Position numbers and translations under genes: made by a program
The notes under the pieces: generated by a model
What the model was told of the DNA's origin: nothing
The model's input: the letters and a program-made list of their open reading frames with translations, nothing else
The model's database searches: none
Part shown: positions 27,391 through 36,037 of the stretch, one piece after another
Layout of the letters: every line of letters begins with the position of its first letter
Numbering within the stretch: the stretch's first letter is position 1
DNA from: Flavobacterium sp. N2038
GTDB lineage: Bacteria > Bacteroidota > Bacteroidia > Flavobacteriales > Flavobacteriaceae
Length of the DNA: 64,000 bases
Direction of reading: 5' to 3'
Assembly (NCBI RefSeq): GCF_025947185.1
Contig: NZ_CP110001.1
Coordinates: 3,286,001 to 3,350,000 of the forward strand

Positions 27391-27436
27391 CTTAAAAACT
27401 CAGAACCTTAGAATCTCAGAACCTTAGAACCTTAAA
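27391..27436. repeat. 8-bp-period repeat before coaD (opposite orientation)
   Basis: AACTCAGA, ACCTTAGA, ATCTCAGA, ACCTTAGA, ACCTTAAA: this is the complement of the CTAAG type, ending four bases before the coaD ATG. It can pair with the array at 27259-27306. Confidence 0.75.
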
Positions 27437-27440
27437 AAAA

Positions 27441-27899
27441 ATGCGAAAAGCCATATTCCCCGGATCATTTGATCCTATTACATTAGGACACGAAGATATT
27501 ATCAAAAGAGGAATTCCTTTGTTTGATGAAATCGTAATTGCCATTGGTGTTAATGCCGAAAAAAAATACATGTTTTCACTTGAAGAAAGAAAACGCTTTA
27601 TCGAAGAAACTTTCAAAGACGAACCAAAAGTTACGGTTATTACCTATGAAGGATTAACAATAGATCTGGCAAAGAAATTAAACGCTAATTTTATCCTAAG
27701 AGGTTTACGTAATCCTGCCGATTTCGAATTCGAAAAAGCTATTGCGCATACCAACAGAAAACTTTCTAAAATAGAGACCGTTTTCTTACTTACAGCTGCA
27801 AGTACTTCATTTATTAGTTCGAGCATTGTGCGCGATGTATTGCGTCATGGCGGAGAATATGAAATGTTGGTTCCGGATGCCGTTAGGGTTCAGAAATAA
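27441..27899 (+). CDS. coaD: pantetheine-phosphate adenylyltransferase
   Basis: Fourth step of coenzyme A synthesis: 4'-phosphopantetheine plus ATP gives dephospho-CoA. The 152-residue protein has the T/SxGH nucleotidyl-transferase motif in AIFPGSFDPITLGHEDI and the ISSSIVRDVLRHG loop at the C-terminal side, with the usual length. The start ATG follows an 8-bp-period repeat whose poly-A tail stands where a ribosome site would be. Confidence 0.95.
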   Translation: MRKAIFPGSFDPITLGHEDIIKRGIPLFDEIVIAIGVNAEKKYMFSLEERKRFIEETFKDEPKVTVITYEGLTIDLAKKLNANFILRGLRNPADFEFEKAIAHTNRKLSKIETVFLLTAASTSFISSSIVRDVLRHGGEYEMLVPDAVRVQK

Positions 27900-27901
27900 T
27901 A

Positions 27902-28774
27902 ATGATGGACAATATAAATTTTCTTATTACAAAAATAGCCATTTTAATTATTCTCCTGACATCGTTAAATAAAGCGTTCGCACAAAAAAATGATGTTACC
28001 AGAAAGGAAATAAAAAATATTGAACACTATAATTTCAAAGAAATTGATTTTATTGATTCTGAAGATAACACCAAATTAAGCGGTGCTTTAATATTTCCAA
28101 AAACAGAATATTCAAAAATTGTTGTTATTGTTCCCGGTAGTGGAAAAGATACCAAAAATTCACATTATATTCTAGCTGAAGAATTATTAAAAAACGGAAT
28201 TGGTGTTTATCGTTTTGATGACCGGGGTGTAGGTAAATCTGGTGGAGTCGTTAATTTTAGTGTAGATCAAATTGTTCAGGACTTATATTATGCTTTTACC
28301 AATATTCGTCAAATCGATACTTTATCTAAAAAGAGTATTGGAATTTTAGGACATAGTTTAGGAGGAATTGCTACAATTGAAAACTATCAAAAAGGACTTA
28401 ATCCGGATTTTATGATTCTTATGGCTACTCCAATAGAAAAATATGGAAAATTTAATACTCCACAATTTCCGTCTAAAACTAATCCAAAAATAAAAATTAG
28501 TGCTCAGACTGTTTTAGAAAACGTAAACATTCCACTGCTTTTTATTGCCGGATCAAATGATAGTTTTTTCAATAGTGAAAAAACTGTCGGTCTTATAAAT
28601 GAATTACACAACAAAAACATTAACGCAGAAATCATACCCGGATTGAATCACTTTTTAACAAAAGGCACCGATGACTGGAAAAAGAACAAAGACTACAGTA
28701 TGCTGTATGAAATAAATGATACTGCACTTCACCAAATTGTCAATTGGATAAAAAATCTTAATCCTGGCTTTTAA
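27902..28774 (+). CDS. exported alpha/beta hydrolase
   Basis: A 290-residue protein with a signal peptide (residues 1-25, ending in AFAQ) and an alpha/beta-hydrolase domain. The oxyanion region is VIVPGSGKDTKNSH, the RFDDRGVGKS loop is present, the nucleophile elbow is GHSLGG (about residue 151-156), and HFLTKGTDD near 256-265 carries the histidine. It is likely a serine esterase or peptidase with unknown substrate. It starts two bases after the coaD stop. Confidence 0.85.
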   Translation: MMDNINFLITKIAILIILLTSLNKAFAQKNDVTRKEIKNIEHYNFKEIDFIDSEDNTKLSGALIFPKTEYSKIVVIVPGSGKDTKNSHYILAEELLKNGIGVYRFDDRGVGKSGGVVNFSVDQIVQDLYYAFTNIRQIDTLSKKSIGILGHSLGGIATIENYQKGLNPDFMILMATPIEKYGKFNTPQFPSKTNPKIKISAQTVLENVNIPLLFIAGSNDSFFNSEKTVGLINELHNKNINAEIIPGLNHFLTKGTDDWKKNKDYSMLYEINDTALHQIVNWIKNLNPGF

Positions 28775-28846
28775 AACAATAAATCGTAAATTTGCCAGCG
28801 AAGCAAATTATAAGTAATTTCGCATTTTTAAAACAAACAAGAAATA

Positions 28847-29425
28847 ATGAGCATCGAGAGAGAATTAAACAAACGTAGCGGATCAAAATGTGAACTTTGT
28901 GGCGCAGAAGAAAACTTAAAAGTATATCAGGTATTGCCAACTCAAAAAGGCGGACTTGACGAAAGTATATTAGCTTGTAATACCTGTATTGACCAAATTG
29001 AAAACCCTGATAATGTCGATTTAAATCACTGGAGATGCCTAAACGACAGCATGTGGAATGAAAATGTTGCCGTACAGGTTGTAGCATGGAGAATGTTAAG
29101 CCGCATGCGCGCTGCCGGATGGCCTCAGGAATTACTGGATATGATGTATCTTGACGAAGACACTCTGGCATGGGCCAGCGCCACCGGCGAAGGTGAAGAT
29201 GACGAAAACAAACTCGTTCACCGTGACAGCAACGGCGTAGTTTTACAACACGGAGATTCTGTAGTTTTGATTAAAGATCTTAAAGTAAAAGGATCAAGCA
29301 TGGTAGCAAAACAAGGAACTGCCGTAAGAAACATTCGTTTAGACCACGAAAACGCTGAATATATCGAAGGAAAAGTAGACGGACAACAAATTGTGATTAT
29401 TACGCAATATGTGAAGAAAATATAG
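28847..29425 (+). CDS. PhnA (YjdM) family zinc-ribbon protein
   Basis: A 192-residue protein: an N-terminal zinc ribbon with KCELCGAEENLKVYQV and ACNTCIDQ (four cysteines), a central helical part with VVAWRMLSRMRAAGWPQELLDMMYLDEDT, and the C-terminal PhnA domain with DSNGVVLQHGDSVVLIKDLKVKGSSMVAKQGTAV and VDGQQIVIITQYVKKI. Such proteins were named for alkylphosphonate use but have no proven phosphonatase activity. The next genes are divergent across a repeat-rich spacer. Confidence 0.88.
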   Translation: MSIERELNKRSGSKCELCGAEENLKVYQVLPTQKGGLDESILACNTCIDQIENPDNVDLNHWRCLNDSMWNENVAVQVVAWRMLSRMRAAGWPQELLDMMYLDEDTLAWASATGEGEDDENKLVHRDSNGVVLQHGDSVVLIKDLKVKGSSMVAKQGTAVRNIRLDHENAEYIEGKVDGQQIVIITQYVKKI

Positions 29426-29427
29426 TT

Positions 29428-29472
29428 TTCTTAAGATTCTGAGTTGCTGAGGTTCTGAGATGCTAAGATTTT
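29428..29472. repeat. 8-bp-period repeat after the PhnA gene
   Basis: CTTAAGAT, TCTGAGTT, GCTGAGGT, TCTGAGAT, GCTAAGAT: five units, exact 8-bp step, starting two bases after the stop. Confidence 0.75.
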
Positions 29473-29547
29473 TTAACCGCAAAGCACGCAAAGTTTTTTA
29501 TTCACAAAGCTTTGCGAACTTTGCATTTTTTTTACAAAATACTTAGC

Positions 29548-29565
29548 TCCCGATTGCTATCGGGA
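29548..29565. repeat. palindrome TCCCGATTGCTATCGGGA
   Basis: 18-bp palindrome with one central mismatch. A related half-palindrome of CGCAAAG/CTTTGCG type lies at 29478-29525, forming a second weak hairpin. Confidence 0.7.
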
Positions 29566-29603
29566 TTGCGTTAAAATCAGCACAACGCTAAGAAACTCGA
29601 AAC

Positions 29604-29642
29604 ATAAAAAAAGGCTATTCAAAATCTGAATAGCCTTTTTTA
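29604..29642. terminator. bidirectional terminator
   Basis: AAAAAAGGCTATTC pairs with GAATAGCCTTTTTT across a 7-nt loop. It lies between the PhnA gene and the convergent secreted-protein gene. Confidence 0.9.
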
Positions 29643-29702
29643 TTATTTTAAAATTCTGGAAATAACTTGGAACAAATTAAACCTGAAACCTGAAACTAAA
29701 AA

Positions 29703-30149
29703 TTATTTTTGAAATAATTTGTTGATTTGATCTTTTACAAATGGCTCAGAAACACTGCTTGTTGCAGAAGTAGCTTCTTTGCTTGAAACCATGAATTGTA
29801 CTGTTGCTTTGTCCGGAACAACACTTCCTGTGTAATGCAACCAAATATAGTTATTAGGTAATTCTAATTTGATGTCATACAAAGGGCTTGCAGCGAAACC
29901 ATTCATGATAATGCTGTAAAGACTTGCATAATCATTGTTAATATTCTTAAATGTAAATTTTCTTAAACTTGAAGAATCGTCATCGTTTTGGATACTTGTG
30001 TAGTACACAGTATATTCGTCTCCAATTTTTTGAATGTAATTGTTGTTTACTTTTCCTAATTTTTCAACAGGAACTGTTTCTAAAACTTTAATCTGAGCAA
30101 AAGAAACAAAACTAAAGAACAAAATGGCAATGGTAATAAACTTTTTCAT
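29703..30149 (-). CDS. small secreted protein of unknown function
   Basis: A 148-residue exported protein with a clean signal peptide (MKKFITIAILFFSFVSFAQ). The mature part is beta-rich (IKVLETVPVEKLGKVNNNYIQ, WLHYTGSVVPDKATVQFMV) and ends in a helix VKDQINKLFQK. I do not recognise a family. ATG 30149 is used because the longer frame begins with TTG and adds a non-signal stretch. No close neighbour suggests a role. Confidence 0.75.
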   Translation of the reverse strand: MKKFITIAILFFSFVSFAQIKVLETVPVEKLGKVNNNYIQKIGDEYTVYYTSIQNDDDSSSLRKFTFKNINNDYASLYSIIMNGFAASPLYDIKLELPNNYIWLHYTGSVVPDKATVQFMVSSKEATSATSSVSEPFVKDQINKLFQK

Positions 30150-30326
30150 AATGGATTTGGGGTTTACATTTTTACTGCCACAAAAAAACACAGAATTTAT
30201 GAAAAAACACCTATCAAATCGTTATTTTTTTAACACAAAATTGTAAAACTAAATTCTGCTTTTACAAAAACCTGATAAACAAATAAATAGATCAAAAACT
30301 ACCCAGCTATTCTAATTTTCCTCAAA

Positions 30327-31688
30327 CTAGTACTTTTTATTTTTCTCCTCTTCTTTCTTAACCACATTACGGGCAACTTCGATTTTAAACTTTTTACCCT
30401 TCATTTTTTCATCCTTTATATGCTTGAGTAAATCTTTAACCTTGTTGAATTTTACAGCTGCAAACGAAACAAAATCTTTTACTTCAATCAATCCCAAATC
30501 GTCTTTTTCCAGTTTCCCTTTTTGAGAAAAGAAACCAACGATATCAAATTTATTCAGTTTTGTTTTCTTTCCGCCACTAATGTAAATTGTTTGAAATTGA
30601 GGTGGTTTTGGCAAAGACACATTTCCGTCAACATTCAGAACTGCCATTTCATAATCAATATACTCTAACTTTTTCTCACTTTCATGAACAATAATATATG
30701 CCGTTCCCGTTGCCTGCATACGCGCTGTACGTCCATTTCTATGGGTGAATTCGTCTTCTTTTAATGGTAAATGATAATGAATAACGTGTTTCATTTCGGG
30801 AATATCCAAACCTCTTGCGGCCAAATCTGTAGTAACCAGATAACTGATACTTCCGTTTCTAAACTGAATCAGGGCACGCTCACGCTCATCCTGATCCATT
30901 CCGCCGTGATAATACACCGAATAAATTCCTTTTTCGTTTAAAGTATCACTAATACGTTCTGCCGCATCACGATGGTTACAAAAAATAATAGCCGATTCTG
31001 ATTTTAAAGAACAAATCAAATTAAACAGACTTTCTAGTTTATCTTTTGCAGGCGAAACCACCATTTTCATCGAAAGATTGGCCTTCTCCTCCTCTTCCGG
31101 AATAAAATCTAAAACGGTCGGATTTACAACGCGTGTATATTTTGGAATCTCAATATCTGAAGTAGCCGAAACCAAAACCCTTTTATTCACTTTTGGCAAT
31201 CTGGCAATGATAAAAGACATTTGCTCGTGAAACCCAAGCTGAAGCGATTTATCAAACTCGTCTAAAATCAGTGTCTGGATTTTATCTGTTCTAAAAGTAT
31301 CTCGGTCAATATGATCCGCAATTCTTCCTGGAGTTCCAATTAAAACTGCCGGAGGATTGCTTAAATTCTTGATTTCAGTATCAATAGAGTGTCCACCGTA
31401 ACAAATATTTACTTTGTATTGCGTTCCCATTTTTTTCCAAACCTGTTCGATTTGCAATCCAAGTTCACGTGATGGAACCAAAATCAAACATTGAACCGAT
31501 AAAATCTCAGGCTGCAATAATTCTAAAATTGGAAGCAAAAAAGCCAGTGTTTTTCCTGATCCTGTTGGAGAAAGTAGTAAAACATTGTTTTCGTTTAAAA
31601 TAGCATCTTGTGCCATTTCCTGCATTTCGTTCAGGCTCTCAATTCCTAAATTCGAAAGTATATTGTTGGAATGGTGTTTTTTATTCAT
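30327..31688 (-). CDS. DEAD-box-type RNA helicase (DbpA-like) with DEFD motif
   Basis: A 453-residue ATP-dependent RNA helicase. The Q-motif region SLNEMQEMAQDAIL, Walker A LLLSPTGSGKTLAF, Walker B-type box LILDEFDKSLQ (DEFD, not DEAD), SATSDIEIP, the helicase C motif YLVTTDLAARGLDIPEM and HRNGRTARM are seen. The C-terminal 65 residues (about 385-450, IGFFSQKGKLEKDDLGLIEVKDF) form a DbpA-type RNA-binding domain that targets 23S rRNA. It is likely a ribosome assembly helicase. A long hairpin follows its start on the other side. Confidence 0.92.
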   Translation of the reverse strand: MNKKHHSNNILSNLGIESLNEMQEMAQDAILNENNVLLLSPTGSGKTLAFLLPILELLQPEILSVQCLILVPSRELGLQIEQVWKKMGTQYKVNICYGGHSIDTEIKNLSNPPAVLIGTPGRIADHIDRDTFRTDKIQTLILDEFDKSLQLGFHEQMSFIIARLPKVNKRVLVSATSDIEIPKYTRVVNPTVLDFIPEEEEKANLSMKMVVSPAKDKLESLFNLICSLKSESAIIFCNHRDAAERISDTLNEKGIYSVYYHGGMDQDERERALIQFRNGSISYLVTTDLAARGLDIPEMKHVIHYHLPLKEDEFTHRNGRTARMQATGTAYIIVHESEKKLEYIDYEMAVLNVDGNVSLPKPPQFQTIYISGGKKTKLNKFDIVGFFSQKGKLEKDDLGLIEVKDFVSFAAVKFNKVKDLLKHIKDEKMKGKKFKIEVARNVVKKEEEKNKKY

Positions 31689-31730
31689 TTTGCAAAAGTA
31701 GGGAAAAAAAATTGTTTCAAGTTTTTGTTT

Positions 31731-31916
31731 GTTTCAGGTTTCAAATTGATATGCTTTGTGTTTTTTTTACCGCAAAGCACGCTAAGTTTTTTTTTCACGC
31801 AGATTTTACAGATTTAAGCAGATTTTATTTTAAAAAAATCTTTTTTGATCTGCCTAAATCTGCAAAATCTGCGTGAAACCAATAAACGCAAAGCATATCA
31901 ACTTGAAACCTGAAAC
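31731..31916. repeat. nested inverted repeat between helicase and M14 genes
   Basis: Outer arms 31731-31764 and 31884-31916 (centre ATATGCTTTG against CAAAGCATAT) and inner arms 31794-31825 and 31845-31876 (TTCACGCAGATTTT against AAAATCTGCGTGAA) share one axis. Together they make a hairpin of about 186 nt in a non-coding spacer. The outer arms consist of 7-bp-period CTGAAAC-type repeats. Confidence 0.75.
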
Positions 31917-31960
31917 TTGAAGCAAAAAACTTATATTTGATTCCTATTAAAACCAAAACC

Positions 31961-33688
31961 ATGAAACTTTTCACCCTTATCTTTTCCCTTTTCACCATCA
32001 CTCTTTTTGCGCAGAACACTAAAAAATACGATACGTTTTTTGAGAAAGGAAACGGAAATCAATCTGCATCATATGCAGAAACTATTGCTTATTTTAAAAT
32101 GCTCGCTGCCGACTTTCCAACTATTCAAATGAAAGAAATGGGACTGACAGATTCCGGTGAGCCTTTGCACATGGTGACTTTCAATCCCGATAAGGAATTT
32201 GATTTTGATAAAATCCAGAAAACCAAAGCGGTTCTTTTTGTTAATAACGGAATCCACGCCGGAGAACCGGACGGAATCGACGCAACCATGCAATTCTACA
32301 GAGATTTAGCTATTGGTAAACTAAAAGCACCCAAAAACACTGTTTTGGTTTGCATTCCGGTTTATAATATTGGCGGTGCTTTAAACCGAAATTCGACAAC
32401 ACGGGCCAATCAGGACGGGCCGGAAGTTTACGGTTTTAGAGGAAATGCCCGAAACTACGATTTGAATCGTGATTTAATGAAATCGGATACGAGAAATACC
32501 AAAAGCTTTGTCGAGATTTTTCAGAAAATAAATGCTGATGTTTTTATCGATAATCACGTAAGCAACGGATCTGATTATCAATACAAACTCACTTATATTA
32601 TGACACAGCATAATAAACTGGGAACAGTTTTGGGCGATTTTATGAATAACGAAATGATGCCGGCTTTGGTAAAAGATTTACAGAAAAAGAAAATCGAAAC
32701 CACGCCTTATGTCGATTCTTTTAAAGATACACCAGATAAAGGTTTCGGACAGTTTGTCGATAGTCCGCGATATACTACGGGTTATACTTCCCTATTTAAT
32801 ACGATTGGTTTTGTAGTCGAAACGCATATGCTGAAAAAATATGCCGAACGTGTAAAAATGACCTACGAATACATGAAATCGACGATGGATTTTACCGATG
32901 CCAATTATCAAAAGATAAAAGATTTAAGAGTAAAAAACCTAGAACAATACCAGCCAAAGAAATCCTATACTTTAAAATGGGAATTAGACAGTACAAAAGC
33001 GACTACATTTTCATTTTTAGGATATGAAGCGGGTTACAAAAAAAGCGAAGCCACAACAGGAAATCGTTTGTTTTACGACCGAAGCAAACCTTATAAAAAA
33101 GACGTTCCATACATCAAAGAATTTAAATCGGTTAAGGAAGTCGTGATTCCTACGGCTTATATTGTTCCGAGAGGATATTGGAATATTATTGATCTTTTGA
33201 AAAACAACAATATCTCGTTTACACCACTTAAAAACGATACGATTATAGAAGTTGAGAGTTATAGAATTGCCGATTTTAAAACTGTTCCGTCTGCTTACGA
33301 AGGACATTATCTGCATAGAAACACAACGGTAACTTCTAAAATCGTTAAAATAGCTTTCGCCAAAGGAGATTACCTGGTTCCAACCAACCAAAAAGGCGTA
33401 AAATATATTCTAGAAGCTTTTGAACCGGAAGGTGTTGATTCGTTTTTTAACTGGAATTTCTTCGATGCTATTTTACAACAAAAAGAACATTACTCAGAAT
33501 ATATTTTTGAAGATACCGCTGCCAATCTTTTAAAAGAAAACCCAACTCTAAAAGCAGAATTAGAAACCAAAAAACAAAACGACCGCGAATTTGCTAAAAA
33601 CAGCGAAGCGCAATTGGATTGGATTTACAAACATTCTGTTTATTATGAAAAGGCTCATATGCAGTATCCTGTTTATCGTTTATTGTGA
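31961..33688 (+). CDS. exported M14-type zinc carboxypeptidase
   Basis: A 575-residue exported protein: signal peptide MKLFTLIFSLFTITLFAQ, then an M14 peptidase domain with a zinc site in NNGIHAGEPDG (H-x-x-E at about residues 88-92) and a second histidine in FIDNHVSNGSDYQ near 205, followed by a beta C-terminal region. It cleaves C-terminal amino acids in the periplasm or outside. TTG 31937 adds eight residues without purpose, so ATG 31961 is used. The SIR2-TPR gene follows after 121 bp. Confidence 0.9.
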   Translation: MKLFTLIFSLFTITLFAQNTKKYDTFFEKGNGNQSASYAETIAYFKMLAADFPTIQMKEMGLTDSGEPLHMVTFNPDKEFDFDKIQKTKAVLFVNNGIHAGEPDGIDATMQFYRDLAIGKLKAPKNTVLVCIPVYNIGGALNRNSTTRANQDGPEVYGFRGNARNYDLNRDLMKSDTRNTKSFVEIFQKINADVFIDNHVSNGSDYQYKLTYIMTQHNKLGTVLGDFMNNEMMPALVKDLQKKKIETTPYVDSFKDTPDKGFGQFVDSPRYTTGYTSLFNTIGFVVETHMLKKYAERVKMTYEYMKSTMDFTDANYQKIKDLRVKNLEQYQPKKSYTLKWELDSTKATTFSFLGYEAGYKKSEATTGNRLFYDRSKPYKKDVPYIKEFKSVKEVVIPTAYIVPRGYWNIIDLLKNNNISFTPLKNDTIIEVESYRIADFKTVPSAYEGHYLHRNTTVTSKIVKIAFAKGDYLVPTNQKGVKYILEAFEPEGVDSFFNWNFFDAILQQKEHYSEYIFEDTAANLLKENPTLKAELETKKQNDREFAKNSEAQLDWIYKHSVYYEKAHMQYPVYRLL

Positions 33689-33753
33689 CTTATATAGTTC
33701 ATAAAATTTCTACACTTTACGATTTTCCGTAATTTTTTATTGTTTTAACATTT

Positions 33754-33761
33754 TATATTTG
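33754..33761 (+). promoter_or_regulatory. candidate -7 box for the SIR2-TPR gene
   Basis: TATATTTG, a full match to TAnnTTTG, in the context TATATTTGAAAACA, 49 nt before the chosen ATG. The same 14 bases recur upstream of the DUF6882 gene. No TTG at the usual -33 distance was seen. Confidence 0.45.
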
Positions 33762-33809
33762 AAAACAATAATACAACTAAAAAATATAAAGCATAAATTA
33801 ACCTTGAAA

Positions 33810-35963
33810 ATGACAACAGCTACGATTGAAGAATTAGCATATCTAATGAGGCAAGCTAAAGAAGAAGGACTGCCTCAACCTATAGTATTTTTGGGTGCTG
33901 GGGCATCTAAATCTGGTGGAGTTCCATTAGCATCAGAAATAATCGAAGATATTTTAGAAAAATATAAAGACAGTCCAAAGATAAAAGCATTAGTTGATGA
34001 GCCCAAAAATTATGCTAGGCTAATGGAATGTTTAACGCCATTTGAAAGAAATAAACTTCTTAAAGGATATATAGATAATGCAAAAATTAATGTTACACAT
34101 TTATATTTAGCTCAACTTTTAATCGAAGGATATATTGATTATGTTCTAACGGTAAATTTTGATAATCTCATGCTTCGAGCTTTAGCATTGTTCAATAATT
34201 TTCCGGCTACTTATGACATGGCAATTCTGAAAGATCTAACTACTACAAGTTTTAAAGAAAAATCAGTTGTCTACTTACATGGACAACATCATGGCCTTTG
34301 GTTATTAAATACAACAGAAGAAATGACTAAGGTCAATGAGGTGATTCCTCCAATACTTAATGGAATTAAGAATCAGAGACCTTGGATTTTTATCGGTTAT
34401 AGTGGAGAAGATCCTATTTTTAAACATATAATAAAATTAGGCAGATTTGACAATGGATTGTATTGGATAACTTATAATGATTCTCCCCCCAGTAAATTAG
34501 TATGTGAAACATTACTTGAACAGCCAAATACAAATACGCATATAATAAAAGGTTTTGATTCAGATTCTTTTGTATTAAAACTCAATGCTGAATTAAGTTT
34601 ATCTCAACCAACAATTATCGACAAACCTTTTTCATCACTAAACAAAACTTTACAAAACATTGTAGACATAGACGATAAAGAACATTTTAAAGGAGTGAAA
34701 GAGAGATTAGAAATAGCTAAAAACAATGTCGGAAATGCAATTACTCAATTTGAAAAAGGAAAAATAAAACTAGATAAAAAATTTCAAGACGAAATAAACA
34801 TAAGTCTACTAAAGAAACAAATAATAGACATAATTATCAGCAACACCTTTAACGAAATAGAAATCGACACCTTAGAAGAGACTGCAAGAAAAATAAAAAA
34901 AGAAGAAATTAATAAATTACTAGCTACTTTATATCTTAATTGGGGAAATTCAATCAGTGAAGCTACTGTAAAAAAGAATCAAGATATACATAGAAAATCT
35001 ATTGAAAAATACAAAAAAGCTTCTGTTCTTAATCCATTAGATTCTGGAATATTTAATAATTGGGGAATATCTATAAAAGAAATTGCTAAGGAAGAAAAAA
35101 ATGAAAAATTATTTTATGAAAGTATAGAAAAATATAAAACCGCAATATCGTTAAATCCAAATTCTGTGGAAGCATATAACAATTGGGGGGGAGCGATGTG
35201 TGAACTTTACAATTTAAACAAAAATCCAAATTTAATAGAAGAAACAATAGAAAAATTTAAACGAGCCCATGAAATTAACCCTAAATTTGTTAATACATAT
35301 ATTAATTGGGGAAGTTTTTTAATAAATGTTTCTCAACAAAATTTTAATGAAGAACTTCTCAACGAAAGCATAATATTACAAAAAAAAGCAATCGAATTAG
35401 CACCTACAGATTCAGTGGCTTATTGTAACTTAGGATCTGCTCTTAAAATTTTAGGGGATATTAAAAAAGATAAAAGCTATTATATTAAAAGCATCGAAAA
35501 ATATAAAGAAGCAATTGAACTTGAAAAACATGAAGCTTTATATTATAAAAATTTAAGTGTTTCATATAGAGCTTTAGCTCTATATGAAAAAGACGAAAAA
35601 TTATTTAAAGAAGGAATAGATATTATAAAAATTGCAAATGAATTAGATCCAAACAACAGTGAAATATATTATGACTGGGGATCTATCGTTTTTGATTTAT
35701 ATAAATTAACAAAGAGTAAAGATTTATGCCACGAAGCTTTAAAATTACTTGAAAAAGGGATTGAATTAGGAGGTAAATCTTATAATTTATCATGCGTATA
35801 TTCTTATGAAAACGATAAAATTAATGCTTTAAAATACTTAAAAATCAGTTTAGAAAGAGGCGAAATAACTATTGAATTTGTTAAAAATGATTCCGACTGG
35901 TCTAATTTTTTTAATGATACAGATTTTAACAATCTATTACAGGAATATTTGAACAAAAATTAA
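33810..35963 (+). CDS. SIR2-domain protein with seven TPR-like 41-residue repeats
   Basis: A 717-residue cytoplasmic protein. Residues 1-270 form a SIR2-type NAD-binding fold: GAGAS at 29-33, TVNFDNL at 114-120, YLHG with the candidate catalytic histidine at 157, and GYSGEDP at 196-202. No zinc-binding CxxC pairs are present, unlike true sirtuin deacetylases, so NADase is more likely. Residues 270-371 are a charged helical linker. Residues 372-657 are seven helical repeats of 41 residues carrying NWG, ESIEKYK and LNP motifs, and a C-terminal cap (658-717) is typical of TPR superhelices. SIR2 effectors fused to sensors are known anti-phage proteins; this fits but is inferred. ATG 33810 is used over a TTG at 33759. 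Confidence 0.88.
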   Translation: MTTATIEELAYLMRQAKEEGLPQPIVFLGAGASKSGGVPLASEIIEDILEKYKDSPKIKALVDEPKNYARLMECLTPFERNKLLKGYIDNAKINVTHLYLAQLLIEGYIDYVLTVNFDNLMLRALALFNNFPATYDMAILKDLTTTSFKEKSVVYLHGQHHGLWLLNTTEEMTKVNEVIPPILNGIKNQRPWIFIGYSGEDPIFKHIIKLGRFDNGLYWITYNDSPPSKLVCETLLEQPNTNTHIIKGFDSDSFVLKLNAELSLSQPTIIDKPFSSLNKTLQNIVDIDDKEHFKGVKERLEIAKNNVGNAITQFEKGKIKLDKKFQDEINISLLKKQIIDIIISNTFNEIEIDTLEETARKIKKEEINKLLATLYLNWGNSISEATVKKNQDIHRKSIEKYKKASVLNPLDSGIFNNWGISIKEIAKEEKNEKLFYESIEKYKTAISLNPNSVEAYNNWGGAMCELYNLNKNPNLIEETIEKFKRAHEINPKFVNTYINWGSFLINVSQQNFNEELLNESIILQKKAIELAPTDSVAYCNLGSALKILGDIKKDKSYYIKSIEKYKEAIELEKHEALYYKNLSVSYRALALYEKDEKLFKEGIDIIKIANELDPNNSEIYYDWGSIVFDLYKLTKSKDLCHEALKLLEKGIELGGKSYNLSCVYSYENDKINALKYLKISLERGEITIEFVKNDSDWSNFFNDTDFNNLLQEYLNKN

Positions 35964-35975
35964 CTTGAAATATTA

Positions 35976-36013
35976 AAAAGCCTAATAAAATCATCAAATT
36001 TTATTAGGCTTTT
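35976..36013. terminator. bidirectional terminator after the SIR2-TPR gene
   Basis: AAAAGCCTAATAAAA pairs with TTTTATTAGGCTTTT, with a short loop. It isolates the SIR2-TPR gene from the convergent XRE gene, so the former is monocistronic. Confidence 0.9.
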
Positions 36014-36037
36014 CTTTTATCGTAGAAAGAATAAAAC

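Noticed and set aside
31610..31876. Short open frames across the 31.7 kb spacer
   Set aside because: They cross the arms of the nested hairpin on both strands and have no start signal or family match.
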